From CAZUXY01 sp964624235 (lineage in GTDB: Bacteria; Spirochaetota; UBA4802; UBA5368): DNA of 64,000 bases. Made by a program: the position numbers and the translations under genes. The notes beneath the pieces are model-generated. The model did no database searches. It had not been told where the DNA came from and was given only the letters and a program-made list of their open reading frames with translations. Below, piece after piece: positions 23,365-31,880 of this stretch. Location of the stretch: NCBI GenBank assembly GCA_964624235.1, contig CAZUXY010000021.1, positions 1 to 64,000 of the forward strand. The letters run 5' to 3'. How positions within the stretch are numbered: the stretch's first letter is position 1; every line of letters begins with the position of its first letter.

Positions 23365-24971
23365 TCAGGCTATCGAAAGCCTGGGTTCTGCGGACTCTCC
23401 ATTGTCGGCCAGTCCCTGGAGCACCGCTTCCCAATTGTAATTTTTTATAGTATTAATATGGGCCCTTTCTTTAAGGTCCCAGTATTCCTCGAAATGGTTC
23501 TCGATCATGCCGATCATCCGTTCAAGCTTGTTGATCCAGTCTTTGTGATCGTTCGCCCTGGCAACCATTCCGGTGGCTCCATCCAGTACTATTTCCTTGG
23601 GCCCCCCCTGGTCAGATACGATGGCGGGCAGTCCGCACGACTGAGCTTCGAGTACAGACATGCCGAAAGTGTCGGCAATGCTGGGGACGACGAAGATATC
23701 GGCCCCCGAATAAACNNNNNNNNNNTGAAGATCACCCGCGGATAGTTTTCCATCATTTTCTTGAGATCATGTATGTAAGGACCGTCTCCCACCATGAGAA
23801 GGTTAATATTTCCTCTACGATCCTGAAGTTCTTTATAAATATTCATTAGAAAATCGAGATTTTTATCCGGGGACATTCTGCCGGTAAAAAGCAGCGTAAT
23901 GCCGTCCCGTATACCGAATTTTTCCATGAGAGTGGTCCGGCCGGTATCACGCATGGAAAAGAAATTAGCGTCGATACCTCTTTTGAAAATTTTCATCCTC
24001 TCGCGGTCATATCCCCGGTGTTCCAGAATGTCCATATATTCCTCGGTGGGCACATGCAGCTCATCCATCCTGGAATAGTACCACTTGAGGACTTTCTCGA
24101 GCAGCCATGGAACAATCCTGTTATTAACTACGGCGCTGGCCTGCATGTAGAAATCGGTATGATAGATCGCCACGGTTTTGGTTTTAAGCCTGCGTGCAGC
24201 CAGTAGCGCGAATATCCCGATGGGCCCTGGCGTAGAGATATAGATTTCCTCGGGTTCGTACTTTTTAAGTATTTCCAGAGACTTTCTGATTGCCGGTATT
24301 TTCAGCGTGTACTTGTCGTAATAAGGCAGTTTGAAATCGTACACAAAGGGAAGATTAATGAGATTGGGAGGCAGTTCGGGTCCCATCTCTTCCTCTTTTA
24401 GAGAACTTACCAGATGGAGGTTGATCCCCCGTTCATGAGCGAGCCAGCCGAGTTTTTTCAGGGTCACCGATGGTCCGTTAAGGTCGTTAAGAGTATCAGT
24501 GAACCAGAGAATGTTCTTTGATTTGACCGGTTTTTCCGGGAAAATACCGGTTATAAGGGGTTTAAACATCCCCTGTTTTTGAAAAAGAAAATATTTCAGA
24601 CTCGATACAAAAGGAGTGGCCATAAGCATAGGAGGTATATTGTCGTTGACGGCAACGGTCAACGGCTGCCTGATGTTTTCGGCAGGTATAATTTCCGTGC
24701 TGTTAAGCAGAGCAGTGTCTTTCTTGATCGACATTTTTATAACCGTGTTGTTCAGTTGAAATAGGGAAGGGCAATCAGTGCTGATCGTCNNNNNNNNNNA
24801 GGCTCCGTCCACCACCGCCCGCACCCGCTTGAGCTGATCGTCCTTGAAGGCCTGAAGGTTTAATTTCGTCTTTCCGCTTTTATTCACGCGCTGATAGAAA
24901 TATTCCACCAGCACCCAAAGGAATGCTGAAAGCCAGAAAATGAAGAAGATTTCCAATATACTGAATCTCAT
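23365..24971 (-). CDS. GT4-family glycosyltransferase, interrupted by two assembly gaps
   Basis: One glycosyltransferase gene of at least 530 codons is split by two 10-N gaps. The N-terminus (from 24971) has a membrane segment (ILEIFFIFWLSAFLWVLV). The middle part is the GT-B N-domain (WFTDTLNDLNGPSVTLKKLG, YISTPGPIG, AIYHTDFYMQ) and the start of the donor-binding domain (LLFTGRMSPDKNLDFL, VGDGPY). After the gap at 23716-23725 the coding frame changes: the true C-terminus, with GADIFVVPS and the conserved FGMSVLEAQSCGLPAI motif, continues in another frame to 23365. The ten Ns are thus a placeholder, not the real gap size. The family transfers sugars from nucleotide or phospho donors to lipids or glycans; the acceptor is unknown. 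Confidence 0.8.
23716..23725. other. Assembly gap (10 N)
   Basis: Ten N bases inside the glycosyltransferase. The reading frame differs on the two sides, so the real gap is not 10 bases (or not 10 modulo 3), or flanking bases are wrong. Confidence 0.98.
24790..24799. other. Assembly gap (10 N)
   Basis: Ten N bases near the 5' end of the glycosyltransferase. An open frame passes through, but the number of missing residues is unknown, so the N-terminal membrane segment might even belong to a separate gene. Confidence 0.98.
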
Positions 24972-25296
24972 GTTCTTACTCCGCTTAACCCGTTCCTGTT
25001 GTTCTTTCCAATTATAAAAGCAAGATTCATGCCATAGTAAGATTAAAATTTCATCATAACCCCTGGTATATTCAGGAGTTATGATTACTCATGGAAGGAT
25101 GCCGGATACATCGGGGAATTGTATGGATTATTAATAACAGTGTATCATTTTTGCAATATCTGAATAAGGCAGAACGGCTGAAACCAGGGTGTTTCCATTA
25201 TTATGAGTTATGCAACAGGAACCTTCAAGGTTAAACTTCTCACTGAAGATAGTACCTGCTAATTAACATTATTGGGCTGTTGTAGGTAATATGCCC
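24972..25296 (-). other. Intergenic region, 325 bases
   Basis: AT-rich sequence between two leftward genes. I see no coding frame, RNA gene or complete promoter in it. Confidence 0.4.
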
Positions 25297-26442
25297 TTAT
25301 TTTTTGACGGCCAGGAGCAGATTCGATTTGCCCTTCCCTCGTTTTACGCCATAACCGAAATTAAAGGGCAGTGGGTAACATTTAAGTTCATATGCCCGGG
25401 TTAGGGATGGTTGATGGGGAGGGTAAGGCAGATCCTTAAGCTTTTGAGGATAGCGGTAGGTTCCATAAAGAGCAAGGGACCACTGCTCACTGTTGAAGTA
25501 ACGAAAGGGAATTCCGGAATCGTCCTGAATGATCAGAGTGCTTTTATCCTGCATATACATACATATTTTTTTAAACCCTTCCGTATGAAGAAGATATACG
25601 GCTGATTTTATCATTGTGTTGCAGGTGGGCATCTTTTTGAAAAAAAGAGCTTCCGGAGTGTTTCCGTTCAGACAGGAATCGTGGAGCCGTATCTTCAGAT
25701 AAACCAGTGTTTTCGGGGTTTTGCCGCCTTGAGTAAACAGAACGAGACGACAACCGTAGATTGCGGGTCGTTTCCCATCTACAAACCCGTTCTGATCCAC
25801 CGCCGTCACCTCTCCCTTTTTGTTCAGTCCAACCGTTTCAACATCGGCTATTACCATGTTTAACCGTGCCGCAAAGATCATCAGTACCGGAAGTGTGCCG
25901 GTGAGATAACGGTTGGCCATTTCCCTGTTCATGATTCCGCTCTGGAAGTAGTTCTCGGAAGCGATGGTGCTGATCGCTCTTCGTATGGATGACAGGCCCA
26001 GCGAGAGTTGCGTGGGATTGAGTAGTAAAGGATCCGGAACCCGTCCGGGCTCTTCCAGTGCAATCATTACATAGCTGGTTGCATTGGGATAGATCGTGAA
26101 CAGGTTGATCAGATCCGCACCGCTGAAGGGGTAGAGCACCGTTCCAGTTTCCCTGGATGCGGGGATCAGGGCTGAACGCCAGTTGGAAATGAGATCTATG
26201 TTTTCACGTTTGACCCTGGACCAGAACGCATCCATGCTTGCAGTGTGAAGATGGTAATAATCCTGCAAGACGAGTTTTGCGAATTTTCCGTTACTTTCAA
26301 GCGGCATCCCGGCCAGGTATCGGGCCAGCTCGTTCCAATAAGGGTCGATTTTAATTCTGGTCCCCGGATGTTTATCGGTAGCGGCGCATGATAGGGGGAA
26401 AAGGATCAGTGCAAGGATGATTTTTACCGACAGCTTTTTCAT
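25297..26442 (-). CDS. Predicted lipoprotein of unknown function
   Basis: A 381-residue exported protein. The N-terminus MKKLSVKIILALILFPLSCA resembles a lipoprotein signal, with Cys19 as the candidate acylated residue; spirochaete lipoboxes are loose, so this is reasonable. The body has few cysteines and no recognised domain. Blocks that may help a homology search are PFSGADLINLFTIYPNATSY, which recalls a substrate-loop region, and YGVKRGKGKSNLLLAVKK at the C-terminus. A GGGAGGAG ribosome site precedes the start and a promoter is suggested at 26484-26512. The next leftward gene upstream also encodes a membrane-anchored unknown. Confidence 0.7.
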   Translation of the reverse strand: MKKLSVKIILALILFPLSCAATDKHPGTRIKIDPYWNELARYLAGMPLESNGKFAKLVLQDYYHLHTASMDAFWSRVKRENIDLISNWRSALIPASRETGTVLYPFSGADLINLFTIYPNATSYVMIALEEPGRVPDPLLLNPTQLSLGLSSIRRAISTIASENYFQSGIMNREMANRYLTGTLPVLMIFAARLNMVIADVETVGLNKKGEVTAVDQNGFVDGKRPAIYGCRLVLFTQGGKTPKTLVYLKIRLHDSCLNGNTPEALFFKKMPTCNTMIKSAVYLLHTEGFKKICMYMQDKSTLIIQDDSGIPFRYFNSEQWSLALYGTYRYPQKLKDLPYPPHQPSLTRAYELKCYPLPFNFGYGVKRGKGKSNLLLAVKK

Positions 26443-26483
26443 GAACTCCTCCCGGCTGGATGCAATTTACTTAAAAGAATAAC

Positions 26484-26512
26484 GAAATAACAGATATTGT
26501 CTGATTAGTCAA
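26484..26512 (-). promoter_or_regulatory. Possible promoter of the lipoprotein gene
   Basis: On the minus strand TTGACT (26507-26512) and TATTTC (26484-26489) are separated by 17 bases, about 40 bases before the start codon. Confidence 0.4.
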
Positions 26513-26553
26513 GCGTTGATATTCATATCGGGCGTTTTCTTGTATGGGTAAAT

Positions 26554-27252
26554 CTAGTCCAGATGATACTTGCTGATGGTCCCGCTGTCCGTTGCGCTTT
26601 TATCTTTTATTACACCTGTATCCCTGGAAATTTCAATTTTATCAACCGGCATGAGGCGAAAAATGCCGTTTTGATCTTTCACGCATAGAAGCAGTGAATA
26701 ACGGTTTTTTTCCGCAAGCCGACTCCCGTTGAGCGCGGTAATGATGAACGGAATGTCTTTCGCATTGCTTTTCAATGCAAACTGAAACCGGTTGCCTCCC
26801 GGACCTGAAACGATATACAGCAGTGATTCCGATTCAGCGGGTGAATATTCGGAAAGTTCGTTGAATGGAATGCCTTCGATTTTAATATTGAGCGCCCAGC
26901 CTTCTTCCGAGGTAAACAGCAGGTTTCGGTTTGTGGTCTTGCGCTTGCCCAATTCTTCACATGAAAAAAAGCGATACTTTAAATCGACACCCCTGATTGC
27001 CAGACATGGTCCCCGTGAATGGCCGTAGTAAGGGATCGGCTGATCAGATGATACCAGTTCCCCCTTAATAAAGACGCTTTTCGCACCCGCAATTTCTTCT
27101 GAAGGTGACTGAATCCTGTTGGTCTCGCCGGGTGAAAAAAGTCCCGACAGCCCGCCCCGCGTCCCCCGTATCTCAATGAAAATGACTGTTGCCGAGATCA
27201 ACAGCAACAGAATGACGAGAGTTATATTCAGGTTACCGGGTGCCCTTTTCAT
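26554..27252 (-). CDS. Membrane-anchored protein of unknown function
   Basis: A protein of about 232 residues. The frame is open further upstream to 27309, but the Met at 27252 (MKRAPGNLNITLVILLLL) gives a normal start: a few basic residues, then one transmembrane helix (about 9-27) acting as an uncleaved anchor. The remaining 200 residues face outside and carry no motif I can name; segments such as SVFIKGELVSSDQPIPYYGHSRGPCLAIRG suggest a beta-rich fold of the kind seen in E3-like or OB-fold membrane proteins, but this is weak. It may be co-transcribed with the lipoprotein gene 111 bases downstream. Confidence 0.65.
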   Translation of the reverse strand: MKRAPGNLNITLVILLLLISATVIFIEIRGTRGGLSGLFSPGETNRIQSPSEEIAGAKSVFIKGELVSSDQPIPYYGHSRGPCLAIRGVDLKYRFFSCEELGKRKTTNRNLLFTSEEGWALNIKIEGIPFNELSEYSPAESESLLYIVSGPGGNRFQFALKSNAKDIPFIITALNGSRLAEKNRYSLLLCVKDQNGIFRLMPVDKIEISRDTGVIKDKSATDSGTISKYHLD

Positions 27253-27621
27253 GATGAATCTCTCTAACCCCAAACAACATGAATCATTATACCAGTAAAG
27301 TACTTTCACATCAAAAAAACGGAAACCGCTTCAGGGTTCTGAAAAAATAAATTGCGTATTTCTTTATACCGGATATAGTCCGGGTAAAGACAACAAGCAC
27401 ATATGCATGCCGGGTGTTTTTTCTATAATAAAACGCAGTTTAAAAGCGCTTTCTGTAATTAAAGACGGGTTTCTCGCTCTGGTTGCGGGAAATGACGCGG
27501 AATATACACTGAGCACGATCCGATACCGCCTGAATCGCAATGAGTAGAAACCGTATGTCGGCATGCAGTATCCCTGCAACAGGTAAAAAGATTCAAATCT
27601 CGATTCAAAGGAGTACCGGTT
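27253..27621. other. Divergent intergenic region
   Basis: 369 bases between the leftward membrane protein and the rightward cyclase-family gene. Several short frames exist but none has a ribosome site or family resemblance. A CAAAGGAG site precedes the cyclase start. Confidence 0.4.
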
Positions 27622-28401
27622 ATGCCCGGAACACTGATTGATCTCAGCATTTCCATCGAGAACGACCTACCCTCCGACCCGCCGATGATGATCCCGAAAA
27701 TACACTACATTGAGCACGATGAAGGTTCGGCGCAGATGGGATTGTTCTTCCCCGGTATAAACACTCAAAAGGACCTCCCCGACGGCAAGGGGTGGGCGCT
27801 GGAATTCATCACCCTTACCACCCATTCAGGGACGCATCTGGACGCTCCATGGCATTACCATCCAAAAATGAGCAGGGGTCTTAAGGCCATTACCATAGAT
27901 GAAGTACCCCTGGAATGGTGCAGGGGCCCGGGGATCAAGCTGGATTTTCGGAATTTCGAGGATGGTTATCTGGTGACCGCGAAAGACTTGGAACAGGCCT
28001 TCAGCGAACTGGGTTATACTCTCAAGGCAGGGGACATCGTTCTGGTCAATACCGGAGCCGACCGCTGGTGGGGTAAACCTGAATACCTGATAAAAGGGTG
28101 CGGTATGGGCAGAGAAGCAACCCTTTGGCTCTGTGAACGGGGTGTTCGGGTTGTGGGGACCGACGCATGGAGCTGGGACCGCCCCCTCCCGCTTATAGCC
28201 GAGGACTTCAAGAAGACAGGGGATGCATCGCTCATCTGGGAAGGGCATTTCGCCTCTATTGAGTGCGGATACTGCCATATCGAAAAACTGACCAATCTGG
28301 AAAAGCTTCCCCCCACAGGGTTTACCTTCTATTGTTTTCCGGTAAAAATAAAGGGGGCCAGTGCGGGATGGATACGCGCGGTTGCCGAGATTGCGGAATA
28401 G
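27622..28401 (+). CDS. Cyclase family / kynurenine-formamidase-like metal hydrolase
   Basis: A 259-residue protein of the cyclase (Pfam cyclase/KynB) family. The metal-binding signature HSGTHLDAPWHYH is present near residue 75, and further blocks (LVNTGADRWWG, VVGTDAWSWDRP, EGHFASIECGYCHIEKLTNL) match the family. Members include arylformamidase and isatin hydrolase; substrate is not predictable from these motifs. No tryptophan-degradation genes are adjacent, so a KynB role is doubtful. The protein is cytoplasmic and full length. A promoter for the next gene begins 12 bases downstream. Confidence 0.85.
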   Translation: MPGTLIDLSISIENDLPSDPPMMIPKIHYIEHDEGSAQMGLFFPGINTQKDLPDGKGWALEFITLTTHSGTHLDAPWHYHPKMSRGLKAITIDEVPLEWCRGPGIKLDFRNFEDGYLVTAKDLEQAFSELGYTLKAGDIVLVNTGADRWWGKPEYLIKGCGMGREATLWLCERGVRVVGTDAWSWDRPLPLIAEDFKKTGDASLIWEGHFASIECGYCHIEKLTNLEKLPPTGFTFYCFPVKIKGASAGWIRAVAEIAE

Positions 28402-28412
28402 ATTAAAAGGAC

Positions 28413-28440
28413 TTGACAAATACCTGTATGCAAAAATGAT
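28413..28440 (+). promoter_or_regulatory. Possible promoter for the DUF4321 gene
   Basis: TTGACA at 28413-28418 and AATGAT at 28435-28440 with a 16-base spacer, ending 21 bases before the ATG. The -35 is perfect, the -10 weak. Confidence 0.4.
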
Positions 28441-28461
28441 GCTAGTTTACGCTGATGCAAT

Positions 28462-28698
28462 ATGACCTTTGCGAGAGGAAATCTGGGTTTTTTCATCATG
28501 TTCTTGCTGCTCGGAGGGATACTGGGCTCGGCCCTGGGTACGCTTATCGTAAAAATGGTTCCCTCCCTGGCGATACTGCACACAAATTTAACCGGTCCTG
28601 TTTCCGTTAATCTGGAGATTGTCAGCTTCGGGATCAGGCTCAACCTCTCGGCCATCGTGGGTATGATTGCGGGTGTGCTCATTTTCCGGAAGGTTTAG
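28462..28698 (+). CDS. Small membrane protein, DUF4321-like
   Basis: A 78-residue protein with two hydrophobic segments: GFFIMFLLLGGILGSALGTLI near the N-terminus and LSAIVGMIAGVLIF at the end, joined by a stretch including VNLEIVSFGIRLNLSA. Length, two-helix layout and the glycine-rich first helix followed by a beta-like FGIRLNLS segment resemble the DUF4321 family, whose function is unknown. It stands alone between its own promoter and the rpsB leader. Confidence 0.7.
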   Translation: MTFARGNLGFFIMFLLLGGILGSALGTLIVKMVPSLAILHTNLTGPVSVNLEIVSFGIRLNLSAIVGMIAGVLIFRKV

Positions 28699-28996
28699 CA
28701 GGCCGCACCTGCGGCTATCACGTGCGTACCGGGGACAGGATCCCGTAAGCGTACGCATATATATTTAAATCGGCATAAGCCGGTTGCCTCCTGCCTTGGG
28801 ATGGATATATCTTCGATGATAGCCCTTAAGGGTGCACTGCTGAAGTGCCGGTTTACCCGTGACCTCAGTATTTTCGGTTGACTATGGTCAGCGGAACTTG
28901 ATGCGGTTGCCGGGTTTGCACTCTTCGATCATGCAGGCGGGCATAGCAGCGCGAGCAATGGTTGAAGCATCAAATCATATAATACGGGGGTACCAT
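28699..28996 (+). other. Structured leader region upstream of rpsB
   Basis: 298 bases with no good gene, although the rpsB frame stays open through part of it. A two-tier hairpin at 28723-28757 pairs TGCGTAC with GTACGCA outside and CGGG with CCCG inside. A second GC-rich inverted repeat, GCCGC/GCGGC, lies at about 28702-28715. These could be terminator or leader structures controlling the ribosomal operon. A perfect TATAAT at 28978-28983 is too close to the start to be a normal -10. Confidence 0.4.
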
Positions 28997-29887
28997 GTGT
29001 CAGTAGTATCAATGAAAGCATTATTGGAATCAGGTGTACATTTCGGACATCAGACCAGGCGGTGGAATCCCAGGATGTCGCAGTTTATTTTTACGGCGAG
29101 AAACGGGATCCATATTATCGATCTTCAGAAAACCATGCAGCGGTTGAAGATCGGTTATAACGCGATGAAAGAGATCGCAGCCAATGGTGGAAGAATACTT
29201 TTTGTCGGGACTAAAAAACAGGCCCAGGCTGCAATTGAGGAATACGCGCAGAAGTGCGGCATGTATTATGTTTCCGAACGCTGGCTGGGCGGACTTCTGA
29301 CGAATTTCAATACCGTCAGCAACTCGATACAACGTCTTAAAAGCCTCGAAACGATGAGCCAGAGCGGTGAATGGGATGCTGAAACAAAGAAGGAAATACT
29401 TGAACTGCAGAGAGAGCTGAGTAAAAAGCACAAGGTTCTTGCCGGCATCAAGGACATGTCGAAACTTCCTGATGCGTTGTTCATCATAGACCCCAAAAGG
29501 GAATCTATAGCGGTGAATGAAGCAAGGAAACTGGGAATTCCGATCTTTGCCGTGGTGGATACCAATTGCGATCCGAATGAAATCGATTATCCGATTCCAG
29601 GCAACGATGACGCCATAAGGGCCATAGCGCTTTTTCTTGATGTTATATCCCGGGCCGTCATGGAAGGACAGTCTGGCGGGCAGATTGAAGGAGAAGCCCT
29701 TGAAACCGAAGAATTTACAGAGGAAGCCGCGGGGGATGAATCTTCAGATGAGGAGATTGCCGCGGTCGCTGACGCTTCGGCGCCGGATGAAGGGGATGCC
29801 CAGCTGAAATCCGAACATGAGAAAAAAGAAGAGTATCGTAAAAAGTATGAAGACCAGTACAATCAGGACGAAAAGGATTCCTGGTAA
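28997..29887 (+). CDS. rpsB: 30S ribosomal protein S2
   Basis: S2 binds the 16S rRNA head-body junction. I start it at GTG 28997 (MSVVSMKALLESGVHFGHQTRRW), which has a GGGGG ribosome site 6 bases upstream and matches the usual S2 N-terminus; the longer open frame from 28859 adds unrelated residues. The product has 296 residues. About 230 are standard S2 (GVHFGHQTRRWNP, RWLGGLLTNF, DPNEIDYPIPGNDDAIRA). The C-terminal 60-70 residues are an acidic, disordered tail rich in Glu, Asp and Ala (GEALETEEFTEEAAGDE), longer than in E. coli. First gene of an eight-gene operon. Confidence 0.96.
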   Translation: MSVVSMKALLESGVHFGHQTRRWNPRMSQFIFTARNGIHIIDLQKTMQRLKIGYNAMKEIAANGGRILFVGTKKQAQAAIEEYAQKCGMYYVSERWLGGLLTNFNTVSNSIQRLKSLETMSQSGEWDAETKKEILELQRELSKKHKVLAGIKDMSKLPDALFIIDPKRESIAVNEARKLGIPIFAVVDTNCDPNEIDYPIPGNDDAIRAIALFLDVISRAVMEGQSGGQIEGEALETEEFTEEAAGDESSDEEIAAVADASAPDEGDAQLKSEHEKKEEYRKKYEDQYNQDEKDSW

Positions 29888-29925
29888 ACGATATACGCGC
29901 AAATCATAGATAAAGGAGCATCAAA

Positions 29926-30522
29926 GTGGCAGAGATTACATCCGAACTGATAAAAGAGCTGAGGGAAAAAACACAGGCCGGCATGCTTGACTGCAAAAAG
30001 GCCCTGGTTGAGAACAGTGGTGATCTTGAGAAAGCCGCGGATTACCTGAGAAAAAAGGGACTTGCTTCGGCCAGTAAAAAGATGGGTCGTTCGGCCAACG
30101 AAGGCATTGTGTCTTCCTATATTCACAGCAACTCCAAGATAGGAGTGCTTCTGGAACTGAACTGTGAAACGGATTTTGTGGCACGTAACTCCGATTTCCA
30201 GGATTTGGCGAAAGAGCTTTGCCTCCAGGTGGCCGCCTCGAATCCTCTTTATGTCTCAGTTGAGGATATCCCCGCTCAGGAACTTGAAAGGGAAAAAGAC
30301 ATTTATCGAGAGCAGATCAAGGATTCGGGAAAACCCGAACAGGTGATTGAAAAGATAGTTGAAGGAAAAATGAAAAAGTTCTATTCTGATGTCTGTCTGC
30401 TGGAGCAGGAATATATTAAGGACCAGAAAGTTCTGATAAAGGATCTGGTTAAAAACAAGATTGCAACCTACGGCGAGAATATTTCGGTGAGTAGGTTCAT
30501 TCGGTATCAGATAGGCAAATAA
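29926..30522 (+). CDS. tsf: Translation elongation factor Ts
   Basis: A 198-residue EF-Ts, the short form also seen in Thermus, against 283 in E. coli. It exchanges GDP for GTP on EF-Tu. The UBA-like N-domain (ELIKELREKTQAGMLDCKKAL) is followed by the core with the essential TDFVARN motif and a single dimerisation-type subdomain. The start is GTG at 29926 with an AAAGGAG site 8 bases upstream. It follows rpsB by 38 bases, the normal gene order, and its last base overlaps the pyrH start. Confidence 0.96.
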   Translation: MAEITSELIKELREKTQAGMLDCKKALVENSGDLEKAADYLRKKGLASASKKMGRSANEGIVSSYIHSNSKIGVLLELNCETDFVARNSDFQDLAKELCLQVAASNPLYVSVEDIPAQELEREKDIYREQIKDSGKPEQVIEKIVEGKMKKFYSDVCLLEQEYIKDQKVLIKDLVKNKIATYGENISVSRFIRYQIGK

Positions 30523-31253
30523 TGGAACAAGCACAAGGGGAACCCTGCCCGAAGTATCAGAGAATACTCATTAAACTCAGCGGTGAAGCGCTGGCAGGGG
30601 ACAATAAAACCGGTATTGATCCTGAAACGGTCAAGATGGTTGCCGCGGAGGTCAGTGCGGTGCACGGGCTGGGCGTGCAGGTGGCGCTGGTAATCGGCGG
30701 AGGCAATATTTTCCGGGGATCAACGGGTAAAGAGCTCGGAATGGACAGGGCCACCGGAGACTACATGGGCATGCTGGCAACGGTCATCAATGCGCTGGCG
30801 ATGCAGGACGCGCTTGAAAAACAGGGTGTGCCCACCAGGGTAATGACGGCTATAGAGATGCGATCTGTGGCGGAGCCCTATATACGGAGGAGGGCCATAA
30901 GGCATCTTGAAAGGGGACGGGTGACCATTTTATCGGCCGGTACCGGGAATCCATTTTTCACCACCGACACCGCCGCAAGCCTGCGGGCAGTGGAAATAGG
31001 GGCCGGTGTTCTCATGAAGGCAACCAGGGTCGACGGTGTGTATGATTCTGATCCAATGAAAAACTCCGGTGCTCGCAGAATTAATGCGATCGGTTATCTG
31101 GAAGTGATCGAGCGGCAGCTTCGGGTGATGGACCTGACCGCCATATCCCTGTGTATGGATAACAGGCTCCCTATTATTGTTTTCAACCTGCTGGAAAAAT
31201 CCGTTCTGAGCAGAATAGTCTCCGGGGAAAATATTGGAACCCGTATTTCATAA
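30522..31253 (+). CDS. pyrH: UMP kinase
   Basis: A 243-residue bacterial-type UMP kinase of the amino-acid-kinase fold, phosphorylating UMP to UDP with ATP. Motifs: LIKLSGEALAG with the catalytic lysine, VIGGGNIFRG, the RATGDYMGMLATVINALA helix and the TGNPFFTTDTAASLRA nucleotide loop. The start codon shares one base with the tsf stop (TAATG), so translation is coupled. Position between tsf and frr is conserved across bacteria. Confidence 0.96.
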   Translation: MEQAQGEPCPKYQRILIKLSGEALAGDNKTGIDPETVKMVAAEVSAVHGLGVQVALVIGGGNIFRGSTGKELGMDRATGDYMGMLATVINALAMQDALEKQGVPTRVMTAIEMRSVAEPYIRRRAIRHLERGRVTILSAGTGNPFFTTDTAASLRAVEIGAGVLMKATRVDGVYDSDPMKNSGARRINAIGYLEVIERQLRVMDLTAISLCMDNRLPIIVFNLLEKSVLSRIVSGENIGTRIS

Positions 31254-31268
31254 CTATCAGGGGGTACC

Positions 31269-31826
31269 ATGATCGAGGAAATCATATCCGATGTGGAAGA
31301 AAGGATGAAAAAAAGCATCAGGAACCTGGAACGGGAATTCGCCGTTATTAGAACTGGCAGGGCAAACCCGTCGCTTTTCGATAATATCAAGGTGGAGGCC
31401 TATGAAACCCAGATGCCCCTGAATCAGGTAGCCACCATCTCATGCCCCGAACCGCGGCTTGTGGTGATTCAACCGTGGGACAAAAGCACCCTCTCGGCTA
31501 TCGAGAAGTCCATTCTGAAATCGGACCTTTCACTCAACCCGAACAATGACGGCAACCTGATCAGAATACAGATTCCCGATCTTACCGAAGAACGGCGAAA
31601 AGAATATGTTAAACTTGCCAAGCAGAAAGCCGAAGATTGCCGGGTATCCATACGCAACGTCCGCCGGGACGGTAACGAAATGGTGAAAGACCTTGAAAAG
31701 GCAAAAGATATATCAGAAGACGAGTCGAAAAACGCGATAGCGCGCATCCAGAAAATCACCGACAGATACACCGATGAGGTTCAGAAACTGACCGAAAACA
31801 AGGAAAGGGAAATTATACAGGTTTAG
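31269..31826 (+). CDS. frr: Ribosome recycling factor
   Basis: A 185-residue protein matching RRF over its whole length. With EF-G it splits post-termination ribosomes. Characteristic segments are LEREFAVIRTGRANPSLFDNI, the PLNQVATISCPEPRLVVIQPWDK hinge/domain-II region and the C-terminal helix with VRRDGNEMVKDLEK. It begins 15 bases after pyrH with a good GGGG ribosome site. A strong intra-operon hairpin follows before uppS. Confidence 0.97.
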   Translation: MIEEIISDVEERMKKSIRNLEREFAVIRTGRANPSLFDNIKVEAYETQMPLNQVATISCPEPRLVVIQPWDKSTLSAIEKSILKSDLSLNPNNDGNLIRIQIPDLTEERRKEYVKLAKQKAEDCRVSIRNVRRDGNEMVKDLEKAKDISEDESKNAIARIQKITDRYTDEVQKLTENKEREIIQV

Positions 31827-31845
31827 TCATCCTTTTCCGAACCGT

Positions 31846-31864
31846 AGGCACAGCCGCTGTGCCT
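31846..31864 (+). other. Intra-operon hairpin between frr and uppS
   Basis: AGGCACAG (31846-31853) pairs perfectly with CTGTGCCT (31857-31864) around a CCG loop. No T run follows, so it is not a standard terminator. It could be an RNA-processing or stability element, ending 16 bases before the uppS start. Confidence 0.55.
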
Positions 31865-31880
31865 GAAGCTGTCATCGATA

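Noticed and set aside
23589..23715. C-terminal residues of the glycosyltransferase as read straight through the N gap
   Set aside because: That frame gives a serine/proline-rich nonsense tail, while another frame gives the conserved GT4 motif FGMSVLEAQSCGLPAI.
28978..28983. Perfect TATAAT just before rpsB
   Set aside because: It is only 14 bases from the start codon, has no -35 at a proper distance and would leave no room for the ribosome site.
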